Positions 32,982 through 44,352 of a stretch of DNA of 64,000 bases are shown piece by piece. The DNA is from Eucommia ulmoides (Eukaryota > Streptophyta > Magnoliopsida > Garryales > Eucommiaceae), in assembly GCA_016647705.1 (NCBI GenBank), contig CM028333.1, positions 5,239,616 to 5,303,615 of the forward strand. The letters are read 5' to 3'. A model generated the notes under the pieces. The model was given only the letters and a program-made list of their open reading frames with translations, ran no database searches and was not told the origin of the DNA. Both the position numbers and the translations under genes were made by a program. Every line of letters begins with the position of its first letter. Position 1 is the first letter of the stretch.

Positions 32982-33880
32982 TAAAAAGTCTAGTAAGTAT
33001 GAAATTATTTGCATAAAAAGAAAAAGAAAAAAATACTTCTATCAAAATTTATATGAGAAACAAAAAATATAAAAAACAAAAAAAAAGAATTTTTTTTTCT
33101 TATATAAAAAGTCTAGCAAGTGAAACATTTATAGTTTTCATTTATTTATTTATTTATCATTTAAAACTTATTTAAATAAAATGTTAATTAAAGAAAGAAA
33201 ATTGAAAAGAATAGATTTTGTGAGCATTTAATGGGGATTAAATGTGTGAATTGAGAATGAATGAGAATGCAAAAAATACATTTATTGAGCTCTCATTCAT
33301 TCTCAAATTTTGTATTTCACAATATAAAAAATTAAAAAGATTTTTTTTTTTAAAAATAAAAAGTCTAGCAAGTAAAACATTTATAGTTTTTATTTATATA
33401 TTTATCAATTAAAACTTATAGTGTTTGTACTTTTTATCTCGTTTTGTATATGAAATTATTTGCATAAAAAGAAGAAATAAATCATTACTTCTATCAATTC
33501 TTATATGAGAAATAAATAATATAAATATATATATATATATAGTAAGTATGAAATTATTTGCATAAAAAGAAAAAAAAAATTACTTCTATCAAAACTTATA
33601 TGGGAAACAAAAAATATAAAAAACGAAAAAGAAAGAATTTTTTTTTAAATAAAAAGTCCAGCAAGTGAAACATTTATAGTTTTTATTTATTTATTTATTT
33701 ATTTATCATTTAAAACTTTTTTAAATAAATATTAATTAAAGATGGAAAATTGAAAAGAATGGATTTTGTGAGTATTTAATGGGGATTAAAGGTGTGAATT
33801 GAGAATGAATGAGAATGCAAGAAATATATTTATTGAGCTCTCATTTATTCTCAAATTTTATCTTCTACTTTTAGTATATA
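32500..33880. repeat. Large tandem duplication, period roughly 550-600 bp
   Basis: The words AAAAAGTCTAGCAAGT, TTTTTATCTCGTTTTGTATA and GAGAATGAATGAGAATGC recur in the same order about 550-600 bp apart (for example 32767 and 33360; 33250 and 33795), with a partial third copy near 32505-32660. Between copies there is an (AT)n run at 32926-32977. Confidence 0.7.
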
Positions 33881-34285
33881 GATAGACACCTCTATTTTTT
33901 TGTTTTCGTTTTGTTTTTTTTTTTTATTACATGTGAATTTTATGTATTGTACTTTAATTATGTTTCGAATGTTTATTGTAACAATTAATGATTTTTTCGT
34001 TTAGTTTTGATTTTATTTTGAATTTATGTTTTGTATTTGATTTACGTTTTTCTTTACGATTTTATGAATTTGTATTCTTAGATAAAATTAATAAATATAT
34101 AAAAAAATCTTATCAGGTTTGCGATTTTTGTTTTATATAAAATTAAACAGTTTGATTTAGAAATGGACTTCTAAAGAACCGGCAATCTACAGTTCGATTT
34201 TGGGTTTGGTATTATCTAACAGTTTTGGTTTTGGGTTTTAGTGAAATTGGTGCAAAATCGAATCGTTGTCATCTCTATTGGCTCT

Positions 34286-34745
34286 ATTTAATAAAAATAA
34301 AAATTGAAATAAGTGATAAAATATAATTGTTAAAGAATGTGATGATTAATTTGTGATATCCAAGAAAGAGAAGTAGAAGAGAAAGAGTATTGTTTATGAA
34401 GTGAAGAAAGAAAAAAAGATTAAAAAAATATTTTTTAAAATAAATTATAGCAGGATTGAAGAGAGAATGTGAGTGTAAATTATAAAAGATTTTTTTTATA
34501 TATTACTAGTGTATGATCCGTGTCTTCACTAAAAAATGAATTTAATTCAATTTCTATAAATTTAATATTTTGATATTATTACTGTGATACCACTGAAAAA
34601 TTATACTTTTTGAAACATTATTTTATTAAAATTAAGTTAAATATTTTGGGGGAGTTATTTGTATATTATATAAATGTTATGGTATAGATGAATGTTTAAT
34701 AATTATTGGGGGTTATAAATGTAATTTTAAAATTTAATAATAATT
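34286..34745. other. AT-rich, no gene seen
   Basis: No coding signal. ACTAGTGTATGATCCGTG at about 34505 resembles a Helitron-family terminus in reverse orientation, but the hairpin is not convincing. Confidence 0.35.
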
Positions 34746-35039
34746 TAATACTAATATATAAAAGTAAAAGGAGATAAAAACTTTCAATGAGGCTTGAGAA
34801 TGACTCCTTCAAGCTTTTTGGTGAGTTTTTATTTTTTTTTTCATTAATTATTACTACCACTTCCTAATTTCTTATGTTTTTTTTTTTTTTTTTTCCTTTT
34901 TCTTTTTTCATCAATAAACCTCCTTCAAGCCTTTTAGAAATTTCACAAAAAATAAATAAGTAATAATAATAATATTAAAATCTATAATTATTTTAATTTA
35001 AAAAATAGTTATAATTACAAATAGAAAATCCACAAGGCT

Positions 35040-35985
35040 AATGTTTTTTAACCGAGTAAAAGTATTCGTAAATAAAATCTCATATGAAAACTTCACCAAA
35101 TAATTCAAAAAAAAAAAAAACTAAATTAAACAACTTATATATGAAGTGTAATTAAATTTAATAGTTAAAAAAATATTTAATTTTAGAGTAATTTTAAATT
35201 TAAAAATTTCAGCAATAAGTACTCTTTAAGTACTTAAAAAACACAAAAACCTATCGTTTGATCCCAAAAAGAAAAAAAAAATAGTATAGAAAATATATTA
35301 CATAAATCAACAATTTTTAATTCTCATAGTAATTTTAAATTCTAAAAAATCAGCACGAAGTACTTTTTAAATACTTAAAACATGTAGCAACAATCATTTG
35401 ATCCCAAAAATATTAAAAATAATTATAAATATATTTACATAAATAGAATTTAAAAACTAAAATTGTAATTATTTTAAGAGGGTTATAAGAGTAATTTTTT
35501 ATTAGATAGTTTTAATTAATTTTTTTAATAATATAGTATCAAGGATAAATATGTAATTTTATATTTAATATCAAAGGAAGTGAAGGTCAGAGATATTTTC
35601 CAAATGACAGCGGATATCATTGTAAGTTTTTCCAATGATAATGACTATAACCTTCATTGAAAATTCATATTTTAATTGAATATTATTTTTATTATAACTA
35701 ATTATACGTAACTTTATCTCTTTATCTCCCTTTCCCTCTCCAACCATTTAATAAAATTATCTATCTCCATCAATTAATTACATATAACTTTTAAACAATA
35801 TAAAAAAAAAAAAAAAAGACCTATTAGCTTACTTTAAAACTATTATTTAAAGAAAATAGAAAATTTAAAAAATCCTCTAGGAGATTATTTACCGATTATA
35901 TACAATTTTCTAAAAATAAATATGAGTGATGAACAATAATTATTTCAAAGATTGACATTATTTATTTTTTAGCTTATAATTTTAT
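35040..35985 (-). repeat. Right arm of the large imperfect inverted repeat
   Basis: Reverse-complement counterpart of 31590-32470, read from about 35985 back to 35040. It is probably part of the Helitron that ends at 36144. The left arm would be a second, opposite copy of the same family. Confidence 0.65.
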
Positions 35986-36113
35986 TTTTATGTTTCAGCA
36001 TTAACTTTTTTTTTTTTCAAACTTTCATAAGATAAATTAAATATAAAATTAAACGATTAATTGTTGTATATGTAATATTCAAATAAAAAATATATACTGA
36101 TATGATTTTTTCT

Positions 36114-36144
36114 AAACCCGCATATTATGCGGGTTTAAAACTAG
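36114..36144 (+). terminator. Helitron 3' hairpin and CTAG end
   Basis: A 10-bp perfect stem with a 3-base loop, an AAAA spacer and CTAG, with T as the next base. This is the signal that ends rolling-circle transposition in Helitrons; it is not a transcription terminator. Confidence 0.8.
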
Positions 36145-36591
36145 TATTATATAATATATGGAGTATTGGTGTACCTATTAAATTTTGGGTTAAAATGTAA
36201 AGAAAAAAAAATGGTGGAGCCCATATTTATTTATATATTTATAATTAGGGGTCATACTATTTTTCTCCCATGTGTCTTTGCCCTAAATCAGATACCTCCC
36301 CTATCATTTTACAAATACCAGTCAATTTTATTTTACCGATTTTTTGTGTGAAAAGACCTTAATACCCCTTATTTTTATGTGATTTTGTGCAAAAATAAAA
36401 AACTAATTAAAATGACCATTAAACCCTTTTGCCTTTCCAAGATGGATTGGATATCTTAAACTTTTTCCAAGATGAAAAAGTGGACTTTCTTTTTGTTCTT
36501 TTTCCAAGATTAAGTACTTTTTCCATTTCCACTCCACGTCCTTTCTTGCATACTCACTCCATCAAGTTATTTTAGATGGTCGTTTGAGAGT

Positions 36592-37000
36592 GTGAGAGAA
36601 GGTTCTTCGTCAAAGGCTCATCCATTCGTCATTTCATTTCCACACCGGAGCTGGAGGCTGCTCGTCGTCGAAAGCTCGTCGTTGAAGGCTCGTCCGTTCG
36701 TCGTCGGAAGCTCGTCGTCGAAGGCTCGTCCATTCGTCGTCGGAAGCTCATCGTTGAAGGCTTGTTCGTTCGTCGTCAGAAGCTCATAATCTTCTGAAGC
36801 TCATCCATTTCATTGAAGGCTACGTCCGTTCGTCGTCGAAAGCTCGTCGTCGAAGCCTCGTCCGTTCGTCGTTGGAAGCTCGTCGTCGAAGACTCGTCCA
36901 TTCGTCGTCGGAAGCTCGTCATCGAAGGCTCTTTCGTTCGTCACTGGAAGCTAATCGTCATCTAAAGCTTATCCATTTCGTTGAAGGTTGCGTTGGTCGT
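36592..37000 (+). repeat. 36-bp minisatellite, in-frame 12-residue repeat
   Basis: Units such as GTCGTCGGAAGCTCGTCG followed by TCGAAGGCTCGTCCGTTC recur about eight to nine times. Because the period is a multiple of three, the reading 36592-36789 stays open and gives repeated SSSKARPFVVG. Whether this was ever translated is unknown; it lies just inside the left MULE terminus. Confidence 0.7.
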
Positions 37001-37559
37001 CGTCGGAAGGTCATTATTGACGGCTTGAAGGATTGTTGTTGCAAGACCCGGACTTTAGCATGTACGTCATTATTTTCAATTTAGAGCATTTAGAAAAAAT
37101 TCGGGGTAAAAAATTGAGTTGATTAAAAACCAAATTAAAAGTTTATGGGTAAAATTTGTAAAATTGTCAATTAAAATCTAAATATTTAAAATGTGAAGGG
37201 TGAAATTATAATTCTAGAAACTCATAAATGTTGAATTGAACTAAAATGAAGATTTTAAGAAATTAGGGGGAGGGAAGAGTATTTAAGCACATGGGTCTTT
37301 ATATAAACTCATATATATAGTCATATATTCGTGCATGTGTGTGCAGTGAGGGCGAAAGACAGAGAGAGAAGAGAACCAGCGACGTGGCGTGAAGAGATCA
37401 AACATCCATCCACTTAATTCATGCATATATATAGGATTCATTCATGCTAGAAGGATTGGGAAAAGCTTAAGAAGAAGAAACTCAGAAATCTAGAAAGAGA
37501 GGAAGAGAATCGGAGTGTGTCCTGTTCACCGGCGGTGTATGGGTATCGTCGTCATCGAT

Positions 37560-37900
37560 CAACCGTTGATCAATATTGTGTGTTTCAGTGTGTGCATGTG
37601 ATCGGACGAGTGTGTATTCTGTGTGCACTGTGAGTGTGTGTTGATTTCACTGAAAACCAAACAGGGCCGGTGGGTGTGTTTTGACCCTCGCTGTCGACGT
37701 CGCTGGAGTTCGTGTGTGGGTTCTGTCCTGATGGGCTGGCGATTGTGGGAATGTATGGGTGTGTGTATTCTATTCGTCGTTGATGGTCGACAATGATCGT
37801 GTGTGTGTGTCCGTTCAAATGTTGTGGGGGTGTGTGCGTTTTGTTCGTCGTCGATGGTCGTCGGTGATCGGTGTCGTCGCCATCTGTGTGTATGTTGCTG

Positions 37901-37944
<44 letters not shown>

Positions 37945-38160
37945 CCGTCAATGGTGTGGTTGTGTGTGTCGTCATGAGTGTAGGAGGTGAGACTAGTGTG
38001 TGTGCGTGTGTTTTTCCGCCCGGCATGTGTTTGTGTGTTGTTTCGACAGCGTGTGTGGGTGTGTATGTAATTGGGGGTGTTGTGCGACTGTGGGTGTGTG
38101 TGTCGTTTGGTTGGACGGCGAGGTTGTAGGTGTTGTTCGCGTGTCGCCGCCGGTGAAAGG
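37560..38160. repeat. TG-rich microsatellite block
   Basis: Dense GTGTGTG runs, the longest about 37900-37942, interspersed with GTCGTCG. It explains the long overlapping ORFs on both strands. Confidence 0.85.
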
Positions 38161-38929
38161 TGTGAAGGGGTGTGTGTGGCCAGACGGCAGGAAGCCAAAA
38201 CAGAAATAGGAAACAAAACGGAAAAAGGAAAAGAGAGAAGAAGGAAAAAATAAGAAGAAGAAACCACACAAATGACCCCAAGAAATTTAAAATCCGTCTC
38301 GCAATCTGTGAACGATTCGGAATGGGTAACGTTTTTCCGTTAAGTTTATTTTAGTTTTGTTAAATTAAATTATAGTATAAAAATTTTGTAACCAGAATAA
38401 TAAATTTGGGGACTGTTAAATGAAAAATTAATCGAATAATAATTTTACATAATAAAATGTGGGGGCAGAAAAATAACGAAAATTAGGGCCTGCATTACAT
38501 GATTAGATGATTTTATATAAAATATTAATTTAGGCCATGTCACTATTAGGTTCGCAGTCATCGGAGTATCGGTAGAGGATAATTTGTAAAAATTGTTCGG
38601 AGCGGGTAGCCAGGTGAGTGTACTGTCTTCTTGTCAAACTATTTTTATATATAAATATGTGTGTAAAATAGTGTTACTTGGACTGTAAGATTTTATAAAT
38701 GATATGGATCAAGCAGGTTTTGGGTGAGTTAGGAAAAATGGATTTTCGGTAAATTATGTTGGTTTTATAAGAAAGTTGAAAAATGATTCGTTGGCTTTGG
38801 TGATTTAAAAGAGTGAAAAAATATCTGATTTTTTAATAATGCTTGGTTTTCTAAAACCAAAGGTGGAAAAATAGTTTTTTTACTAAATGGGTGGTACTTT
38901 TAAAAAGAGAGAGAAAAATGTGGTTTGGA

Positions 38930-39260
38930 AATTCTCCCCTGTAAGGGGTGTGGTTTGAATAAATGTAAGTTTGAAAATTCTCCCCGAAAGGGGTGTGGTT
39001 TATATTCTCCCCATAAGGGGTGTGAATTTTTGACGATCTGGTGTGAAAATATATTTCTTTCCGTAAGGGATGTGGATTTTTAACTATATTGATGGTTTTG
39101 ACGATGCCATAGTTGTTCTCCCCGAAAAAGGTGTGGTTTCTCCCCGAAAGGGGGGTGGATTATATTTCTCCCCGTAAGGGGTGTGGATTCTTCCCATGGG
39201 ATGTGGATGTTTCTCCCCATAAGGGATGTAGATTATATTTCTCCCCAAAAGGGGTGTGGA
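38930..39260. repeat. CTCCCCGTAAGGGGTGTGG minisatellite
   Basis: About eight degenerate copies of CTCCCC(G/A)(A/T)AAGGGGTGTGG separated by T-rich spacers of variable length. Each unit is a small hairpin (CCCC...GGGG). Confidence 0.8.
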
Positions 39261-40089
39261 TATTTCGTAGGAAGGCATTCCTACGAATGTTACGGTACCG
39301 TTGCAACTCCCGATCGTGAGGTTAAAACGATCACTATGGCTAGCCAGTGTGTGTTGTGGTGGAGTAGTGGTTTGAGATGTGGTGTTTTACTTATATTGGG
39401 TGATTTATTATTTATTATGGTGATTGGTATGATTTTATACTAGATGGATTTGGATGAAACTTATCTATATCGCTTTATTTTTACTGCTTCTATACTGGAG
39501 ATTTTACGAGCTATGTGGTATTTATATACTTACGCTTGATCCATTTAGATGTTATAGAATGATTTATTATTATAAAATATTTTTACTAAGAAGACAGTAC
39601 ACTCGCAGGTGGAGCAAATTTATGAGTCGGTCCCTTACTGGCACTAGTTAGAGTTATGCGTGTCATGCGATGGAGTCATATGAGAGTATTTTGAGATGAG
39701 CTGTCAGAGGTAAATCTAAGAGAGGTTCATGAGATCTATTCTGTTGTTCTTATTTTTGGGACAGGTGTGTCCCTATAGCACAAAATTTTGTATATGTTGT
39801 ATAGATGATTTTATATTGTTTTATGTATATTGTCTTTTTATGAGTTGGTTTGACGGTCAGGTGATGTCATGTCGACGTCACGTTGGCCCCACGGTGACGG
39901 TTGTCCGGGGTGGGGTGTGACAGTTGTCATCGAAATCTCTCCGCAATCGTCAAAATAAAACTCAGGTAAATTCTACGAAAATCTAAAAAATCCTTCTTTT
40001 TTTTTCCCAGGTTGTTTAGTGTAGTTTGCATCTGTTCAAAATCAATGGTTGTTTAGTGCAGTTTACACTAGGCTATTTAGTGTAGTCTT

Positions 40090-41370
40090 GATATCTGCAG
40101 TGACACTTGATGGGAATAATGGGTTGTTTCCATTAGCTTTTGAGATTACTGACGGTGAATCAATTGAGACATAGAGTTGGTTTTTGCAGCTTTGAAAGAG
40201 GCAATAGGGAGGGCAAGGTGTACTGCTCCATTCACTATTATGTCAGACTGGCACAAGGTAAATTGTATTAAAATTATTTTCATTTTAATTGAATTATATT
40301 TATTTTGGTTTTCATTAACTATGTATTGCATGATTATCGTTCTAATTTTAATACTTTCACAGGCTATTGAGACTTCTGTGGCAAAGGTATTTCCTCAAGT
40401 TAGTCACAGAAGGTGCTGCCATTATTTGCTAGCTAATTTTTTAAAAACAATTCCTTAGTGTGTTGATGAGGAATACGTTTTGGAAAGCAGCCCGAAGCTA
40501 CAATGAGAAAGCTTTTCTTGATGCAATGGAGAAGATGAAGGCATTAGATGAGAATGCATACAATTGGTTAATCGATCATCCACTGGAGACTTGGGCAAGG
40601 TATAAATTTGATGAGGCTGTGAAATGTGATCACATTATGAATAATCTTGTAGAATCATTCAATAGTTGGTTAGGGAACTTGAGAACAAAACCTGTGTTGT
40701 CACTATTGGAAGGCATTAGGACTAAGTTAATGGTGAGATTACAAAAACGGTATGAAAAAATGGTTGGTTGGGAGGAAAAGATTACTAGGAACATAAGGGA
40801 AAAACTGAAGAAGAATGTTGATGAAAGGAAAAAATGTACCGTGTTGTTTGTCGGCGGGCAAAAGTTTGAAGTGGTTGATGAGATGGGGGTTGGTCATGTG
40901 GTGGATTTGGGGAAGAAGACGTGCGTTTGTAGAGAATAGCAGATTAGTGGAGTGCCTTGTAAGCATGCTGCCTAGGCCATCAATTATAAGAGAGTAAGGT
41001 TAGAAGATTATTGCGATGAAGCCTTCTCGAAAGATACCTACTTAGTTGTGCATAAGGAGATGATTCACCCAATTCCTTATCACAAGCTCTAAAAGTACAA
41101 TCCTTCTGAAATGCTCCAACCACCCTTGTATAAAAGAGGAGCTGGACGACCAAAGCTAAGTAGAAGGAGAGGAGCAGATAAAGGACCCTCCAGGGAAGAA
41201 GGGCAAGGGGATTGCACCTCAAGAAGTCGGTGGGAAGATTAGGCAGACGATAAGATGCAAAATTTGCACTCAATTTGGTCACAACAAGAGAACTTGTCCT
41301 CTTAGACCACCACCACCACATCCAATTGCTGCCCCACCGCAAGAAAGTCAAGCCTCGGCAATTACTAGAA
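40090..41370 (+). pseudogene. MuDR-type MULE transposase, C-terminal half, degraded
   Basis: Reading begins near ISAVTLDGNNGLFPLAFEIT (relatives: LLxAVGxDANNxxYPIA, the DDE core). SDWHK follows, then a 105-bp GT-AG intron (40258-40362), then AIETSVAKVFPQVSHRRCCHYL, the usual core block. An open reading at 40460-40939 has YNWLIDHPLETWARYKF and NLVESFNSWL. The SWIM zinc finger TCVCRE...GVPCKHA is at about 40918-40975, and a CCHC knuckle (RCKICTQFGHNKRTCP) at about 41250-41300. An in-frame stop at about 40456-40458, another inside the SWIM motif after CVCRE (40937-40939), and further stops near 41090 break it. The N-terminal DNA-binding part is missing. SWIM and CCHC are typical of MULE transposases. 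Confidence 0.85.
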
Positions 41371-41379
41371 ATGATGAAG

Positions 41380-42030
41380 AAGCTGTAATTTATTTTGAAA
41401 AAACTGTAATTCTTTTACTAATGATGTAGTTTTTTAACAAACTACAATTTGTTGAACAAGTAATTTTTTGAAGAATGGTGTATGTTTTTGCAATAGCTAT
41501 ATGCTATTAAGTTTGGTTGATTTGTGGTTTGTTTCTATTGTATTTAGCAATTTTTTTATGGATTTTAGACTGGTTTTTACTACAGGTATAGGTCGATTTT
41601 AGATTGACTATTTTTGTGTTTTTTGTGTTTATGATGAGCTGAAATTAAAGAGTAAAAATTAAAAATTAACAAAAAAAAAAGACCACAACAGTGTAAAACG
41701 AATCTACAGAAAAATAAATAAAACAAACATTGAATAAAAACTGAACAAGCAATATAGAAAACAAGAAAAAAATTACAGCCCAAAAATGAACCAGTAGAAG
41801 AAAAAAATTAAAAAAGGGAAGTAAATAATAAAAAATCAAGAAATTAAGGGGAAAATGGCATATTAAATTGTCCAATATATTAAATTGTACAAGAGGGGTA
41901 TAATTGTCCAATACATTAAATTAAAAAAGGGAATTTGTGTCATTTAATTGAGGCTAAATTAATTTGAGGGCATTTTCGTCATTAAAAATATTGTGTTAGC
42001 AATTCTATATTGACAGGGGTAGTTAACTGC
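41380..42030. other. MULE 1 3' region, non-coding
   Basis: AT-rich DNA after the transposase remnant up to the right inverted repeat (about 42035-42131). ORFs on the minus strand here are hydrophobic by base composition only. Confidence 0.5.
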
Positions 42031-42140
42031 CTAAATGCAAAACTACAGGGGGTTGACTGATATTTGTAAAATGACAAGGGAGGTATTTGGTTTAGGGAAA
42101 AAAGACAGGAGAGATAAATGGTATAACCCCTTTATAATTA

Positions 42141-43200
42141 TATATACATATATATAGAGAGAGAGTTTTATTCTTTAAACCTTATTTTACTTTCTCTCTC
42201 CTCAATTAACCTTTTTTTTTTTTTTAAATATGATTTTTTATTTTTTTTAAACATTCTTATAAAAAAATTCTAACAATAAAAAAATAAAAATGGATGGACA
42301 TTTATACCCCTGTATAAAAATAAATAATCCTAACCCTAATACTTTATTCCCTCCTCCCATTTTTACCAAACCCTAATATTTCATTAACCACTATCGTTCC
42401 TCTCTTAATGCCTTGATATTCATTATTCATGCGCCAAACGACTGTCGTCAAACTACTGCCGCCCCTCTCTCTTAATGCGCCGAACTACTATCGTCCCTCT
42501 CTCTCAATACGATGAACCATTGGCACCCTTCCGGTGCTCGATTTGAGGACGAACAGGCGGTGGACGATTTGCAGTGGAGGATTGCGGTGGTTGATTGCAA
42601 TGAACATCCTTATTTCTTTCTTTTCATCTTTCTCTCTCTCTCAAATCCGAAAATCCCAGATCTTAGAAGTCTAGATCACATTTGTCCCTCTCTCTCTCTC
42701 TCTCTCTCTCTCAGTTTTTAGTCGTCCCTCTCTCTCTGCGCCAAAACATTGTTGTTTCCAATTTTTTTCCTCTTCGTTGGGCATCCATTTGCTGTGGTCG
42801 ATTACGGTGGTGGTCGATTGATAGTGGTGGTCGCTGTATCTTATGGTCTCTCTCTCTCTCCATTTCCAAATTTGAGATCAGAGAATGTTTTGTTGTGAAT
42901 GTTCATTGTGGTAAACTCACGGCATTGGCGGCGGCGCGATTACTAACGGACGAACGGCGGTGGTGACAACAAACATACGAACGGCCATGAACAAATAGAA
43001 AGAGAGAGAGAGAGAGCGCAGGAGAGCATGAGATCGAAGATCGAAGAGTAAGAAGTACAGATTTGAGATCGGAGACCGTGAACCGTCGCCACTGTGTCCG
43101 TTTCCTCGCCGCTAGTGCTCATGGTCGCTATCGTCGTCCTCTCCCTTTCTCTCTCTCTATTTCCATATCTGGAAAATTATAGATTTTCCAGATCTGATTG
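42141..43200. other. CT/GA-rich intergenic DNA, no gene supported
   Basis: Contains (CT)n runs at 42690-42715, 42730-42740 and 42850-42862 and a (GA)n run near 43000. Phrases such as CGTCCCTCTCTCT repeat. Short ORFs (42512-42721, 42682-42966) follow the simple repeats and show no domain. Confidence 0.45.
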
Positions 43201-43870
43201 AATGTTCATATAAAATATCCCAAATCTGAATGTTCATTCCAATGTGGCTTGGCGGATGTTCATTTGCGATTTGGTGAACATTCATGCCGATTTTTATTAG
43301 ATTTGTTTGTATTTGTTGATTTTTGTAGAGTTTTGCTTTTTGTGAATGTTCACACAGAGTTCAAATCTATTTTGATTTAGTTTTAGAGTGAATCTGTCAC
43401 TCGGAGTGAACATTCATTCTAGTGTATGGTTTGGAGGTTGTTCATTCAATTTAGTGAACGTTCATGTTGATTTTGTTAGATCTGTTTTGATTTTATGAAA
43501 TTTTTTGGAATGTTTTTTTTTTTATCTTAGATTTCTGTCATATTTCTTGGTTTTTTTTATTTGTGAATGTTCGCACAGGTTTTTAGATTTGTTTTGGTTT
43601 AGTTTCGGAATGAATATGTCTTTTGTGGTTGGTGAATGTTCGTGTCGATTTACATTTTGTTGATCTTAGGGGTTTTCAATATTTGCTCGTGGTGTTTTGG
43701 AGAACATTTATGTGGTTTGATGAAATATTCAAATCGATTTATTTTTTGGTTGATCTTAATTTATTTATTTTTAAATTTTTTGATTTCGGGTGATTTTGGT
43801 AAATGTTCATATCAAATTATTTTTTTATTTGTTCACGTAAGGAACAATTAACATTCACAATAGCAAAATG
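43200..43870. repeat. Degenerate repeats around GAATGTTCA / GTGAACATTCA
   Basis: The word (T)GAATGTTCA or its reverse complement occurs more than ten times from about 42895 to 43860, within units of roughly 150-200 bp also containing GATTT(T)GTTAGATCTGTTTTG. The inverted arrangement gives many small hairpins. Confidence 0.55.
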
Positions 43871-44345
43871 AGAGTTTAAAATCTATTGAAATGTTGAAAA
43901 ATAGCAGAATGAAAATATGAATATTCACGTTATGATTTTTTAACATAATGACATTTTACGTAAATAATAGAAAAAAATATGGACAAATAACGGATGATTA
44001 TTTTCTAAAAAACTTTGTATAGTGGCATAGTTTGTAAATACAGTAAACATAGAAGAGCAATTTTCAAGGACTAAATTCTGATAAAGCTACGGGGATCGAA
44101 AACTTAATTATAGCAATTGGTGGATCATTTTCTTATTAGTAATATCTTATAAAGACTAAATAATAATTTTTTCATATATTTATTATATATATATAAAGTA
44201 GTGGACCCATGATTTATTATGTACATAATATTATCTATCTAAAAATCAAGACTGGGTATATATGAACGGTCTCGATCAATGCTAAAGGAACAAATGGATG
44301 AGATTTAGTAAAAAGAGATAGGGTTGTAGTTCATATGGCTATCTA
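43871..44345. other. Intergenic, no gene seen
   Basis: AT-rich DNA including an (AT)n stretch near 44180. Nothing recognisable. Confidence 0.4.
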
Positions 44346-44352
44346 TGGTTGT

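Larger units (their letters stand above)
31424..34277. mobile_element. hAT-like non-autonomous element, about 2.85 kb
   Basis: The left end TAAGGATGACAATTGAACCCG and the right end (reverse complement) TAGAGATGACAACGATTCG are short imperfect inverted repeats. Flanking 8-mers TTGACTCT (31416-31423) and TTGGCTCT (34278-34285) match at 7 of 8. The interior is AT-rich, with the tandem duplication at 32.5-33.9 kb and one arm of the large inverted repeat. No transposase is seen. Confidence 0.6.
34746..36144 (+). mobile_element. Non-autonomous Helitron, 3' end clear, 5' end tentative
   Basis: The 3' end is textbook: a perfect 10-bp stem (AAACCCGCAT / ATGCGGGTTT, loop ATT) at 36114-36136, four A's, then CTAG at 36141-36144 followed by T. 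The 5' end is placed at TACTAATATATAAAAG near 34746 on resemblance only. No Rep/helicase coding is present. Confidence 0.6.
37037..39922 (+). mobile_element. Solo LTR, 2.9 kb, inserted in MULE 1
   Basis: Starts TGTTGCAAGACCCGGAC and ends GTCCGGGGTGGGGTGTGACA. The ends are imperfect inverted repeats beginning TG and ending CA, as in plant gypsy LTRs. Near-identical 5-bp flanks ATTGT (37032-37036) and GTTGT (39923-39927) are the likely target duplication. There is no internal region. Inside are a TG-rich microsatellite block (37560-38160) and a CTCCCC/GGGGTGTGG minisatellite (38930-39260). Confidence 0.65.
36248..42131 (+). mobile_element. Mutator-like element (MULE) 1, 5.9 kb, with partial transposase
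   Basis: Terminal inverted repeats of about 95 bp (GGGGTCATACTATTTTTCTC on the left; AGGGGTTATACCATTTATC on the right, reverse complement). They share CCTAAA(T/C)CA(G/A)ATACCTCCC and TCATTTTACAAATA(C/T)CAGTCAA. Exact 9-bp target duplications TTATAATTA lie at 36239-36247 and 42132-42140. The right half encodes the C-terminal half of a MuDR-type transposase. The left half holds a GC-rich tandem-repeat segment in place of the expected N-terminus. A 2.9-kb solo LTR sits in the middle, so the MULE itself is about 3.0 kb. It cannot make a full transposase. Confidence 0.9.

Noticed and set aside
34505-34525. Second Helitron terminus in reverse orientation (ACTAGTGTATGATCCGTG)
   Set aside because: The expected hairpin beside the CTAG is not present, so the resemblance is too weak.
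37559-38281. 240-codon minus-strand ORF rich in His and Thr, and overlapping Cys/Val-rich plus ORFs
   Set aside because: The (GT)n microsatellite lacks stop codons in several frames; the His-Thr and Cys-Val peptides are its direct translation.
41580-41911. Hydrophobic minus-strand ORFs resembling membrane proteins
   Set aside because: AT-rich composition in the MULE 3' region yields Phe/Leu/Ile-rich translations; no conserved motif.
42512-42966. Plus-strand ORFs of 69 and 94 codons
   Set aside because: They follow CT-rich simple repeats and have no domain, start context or neighbouring exon.
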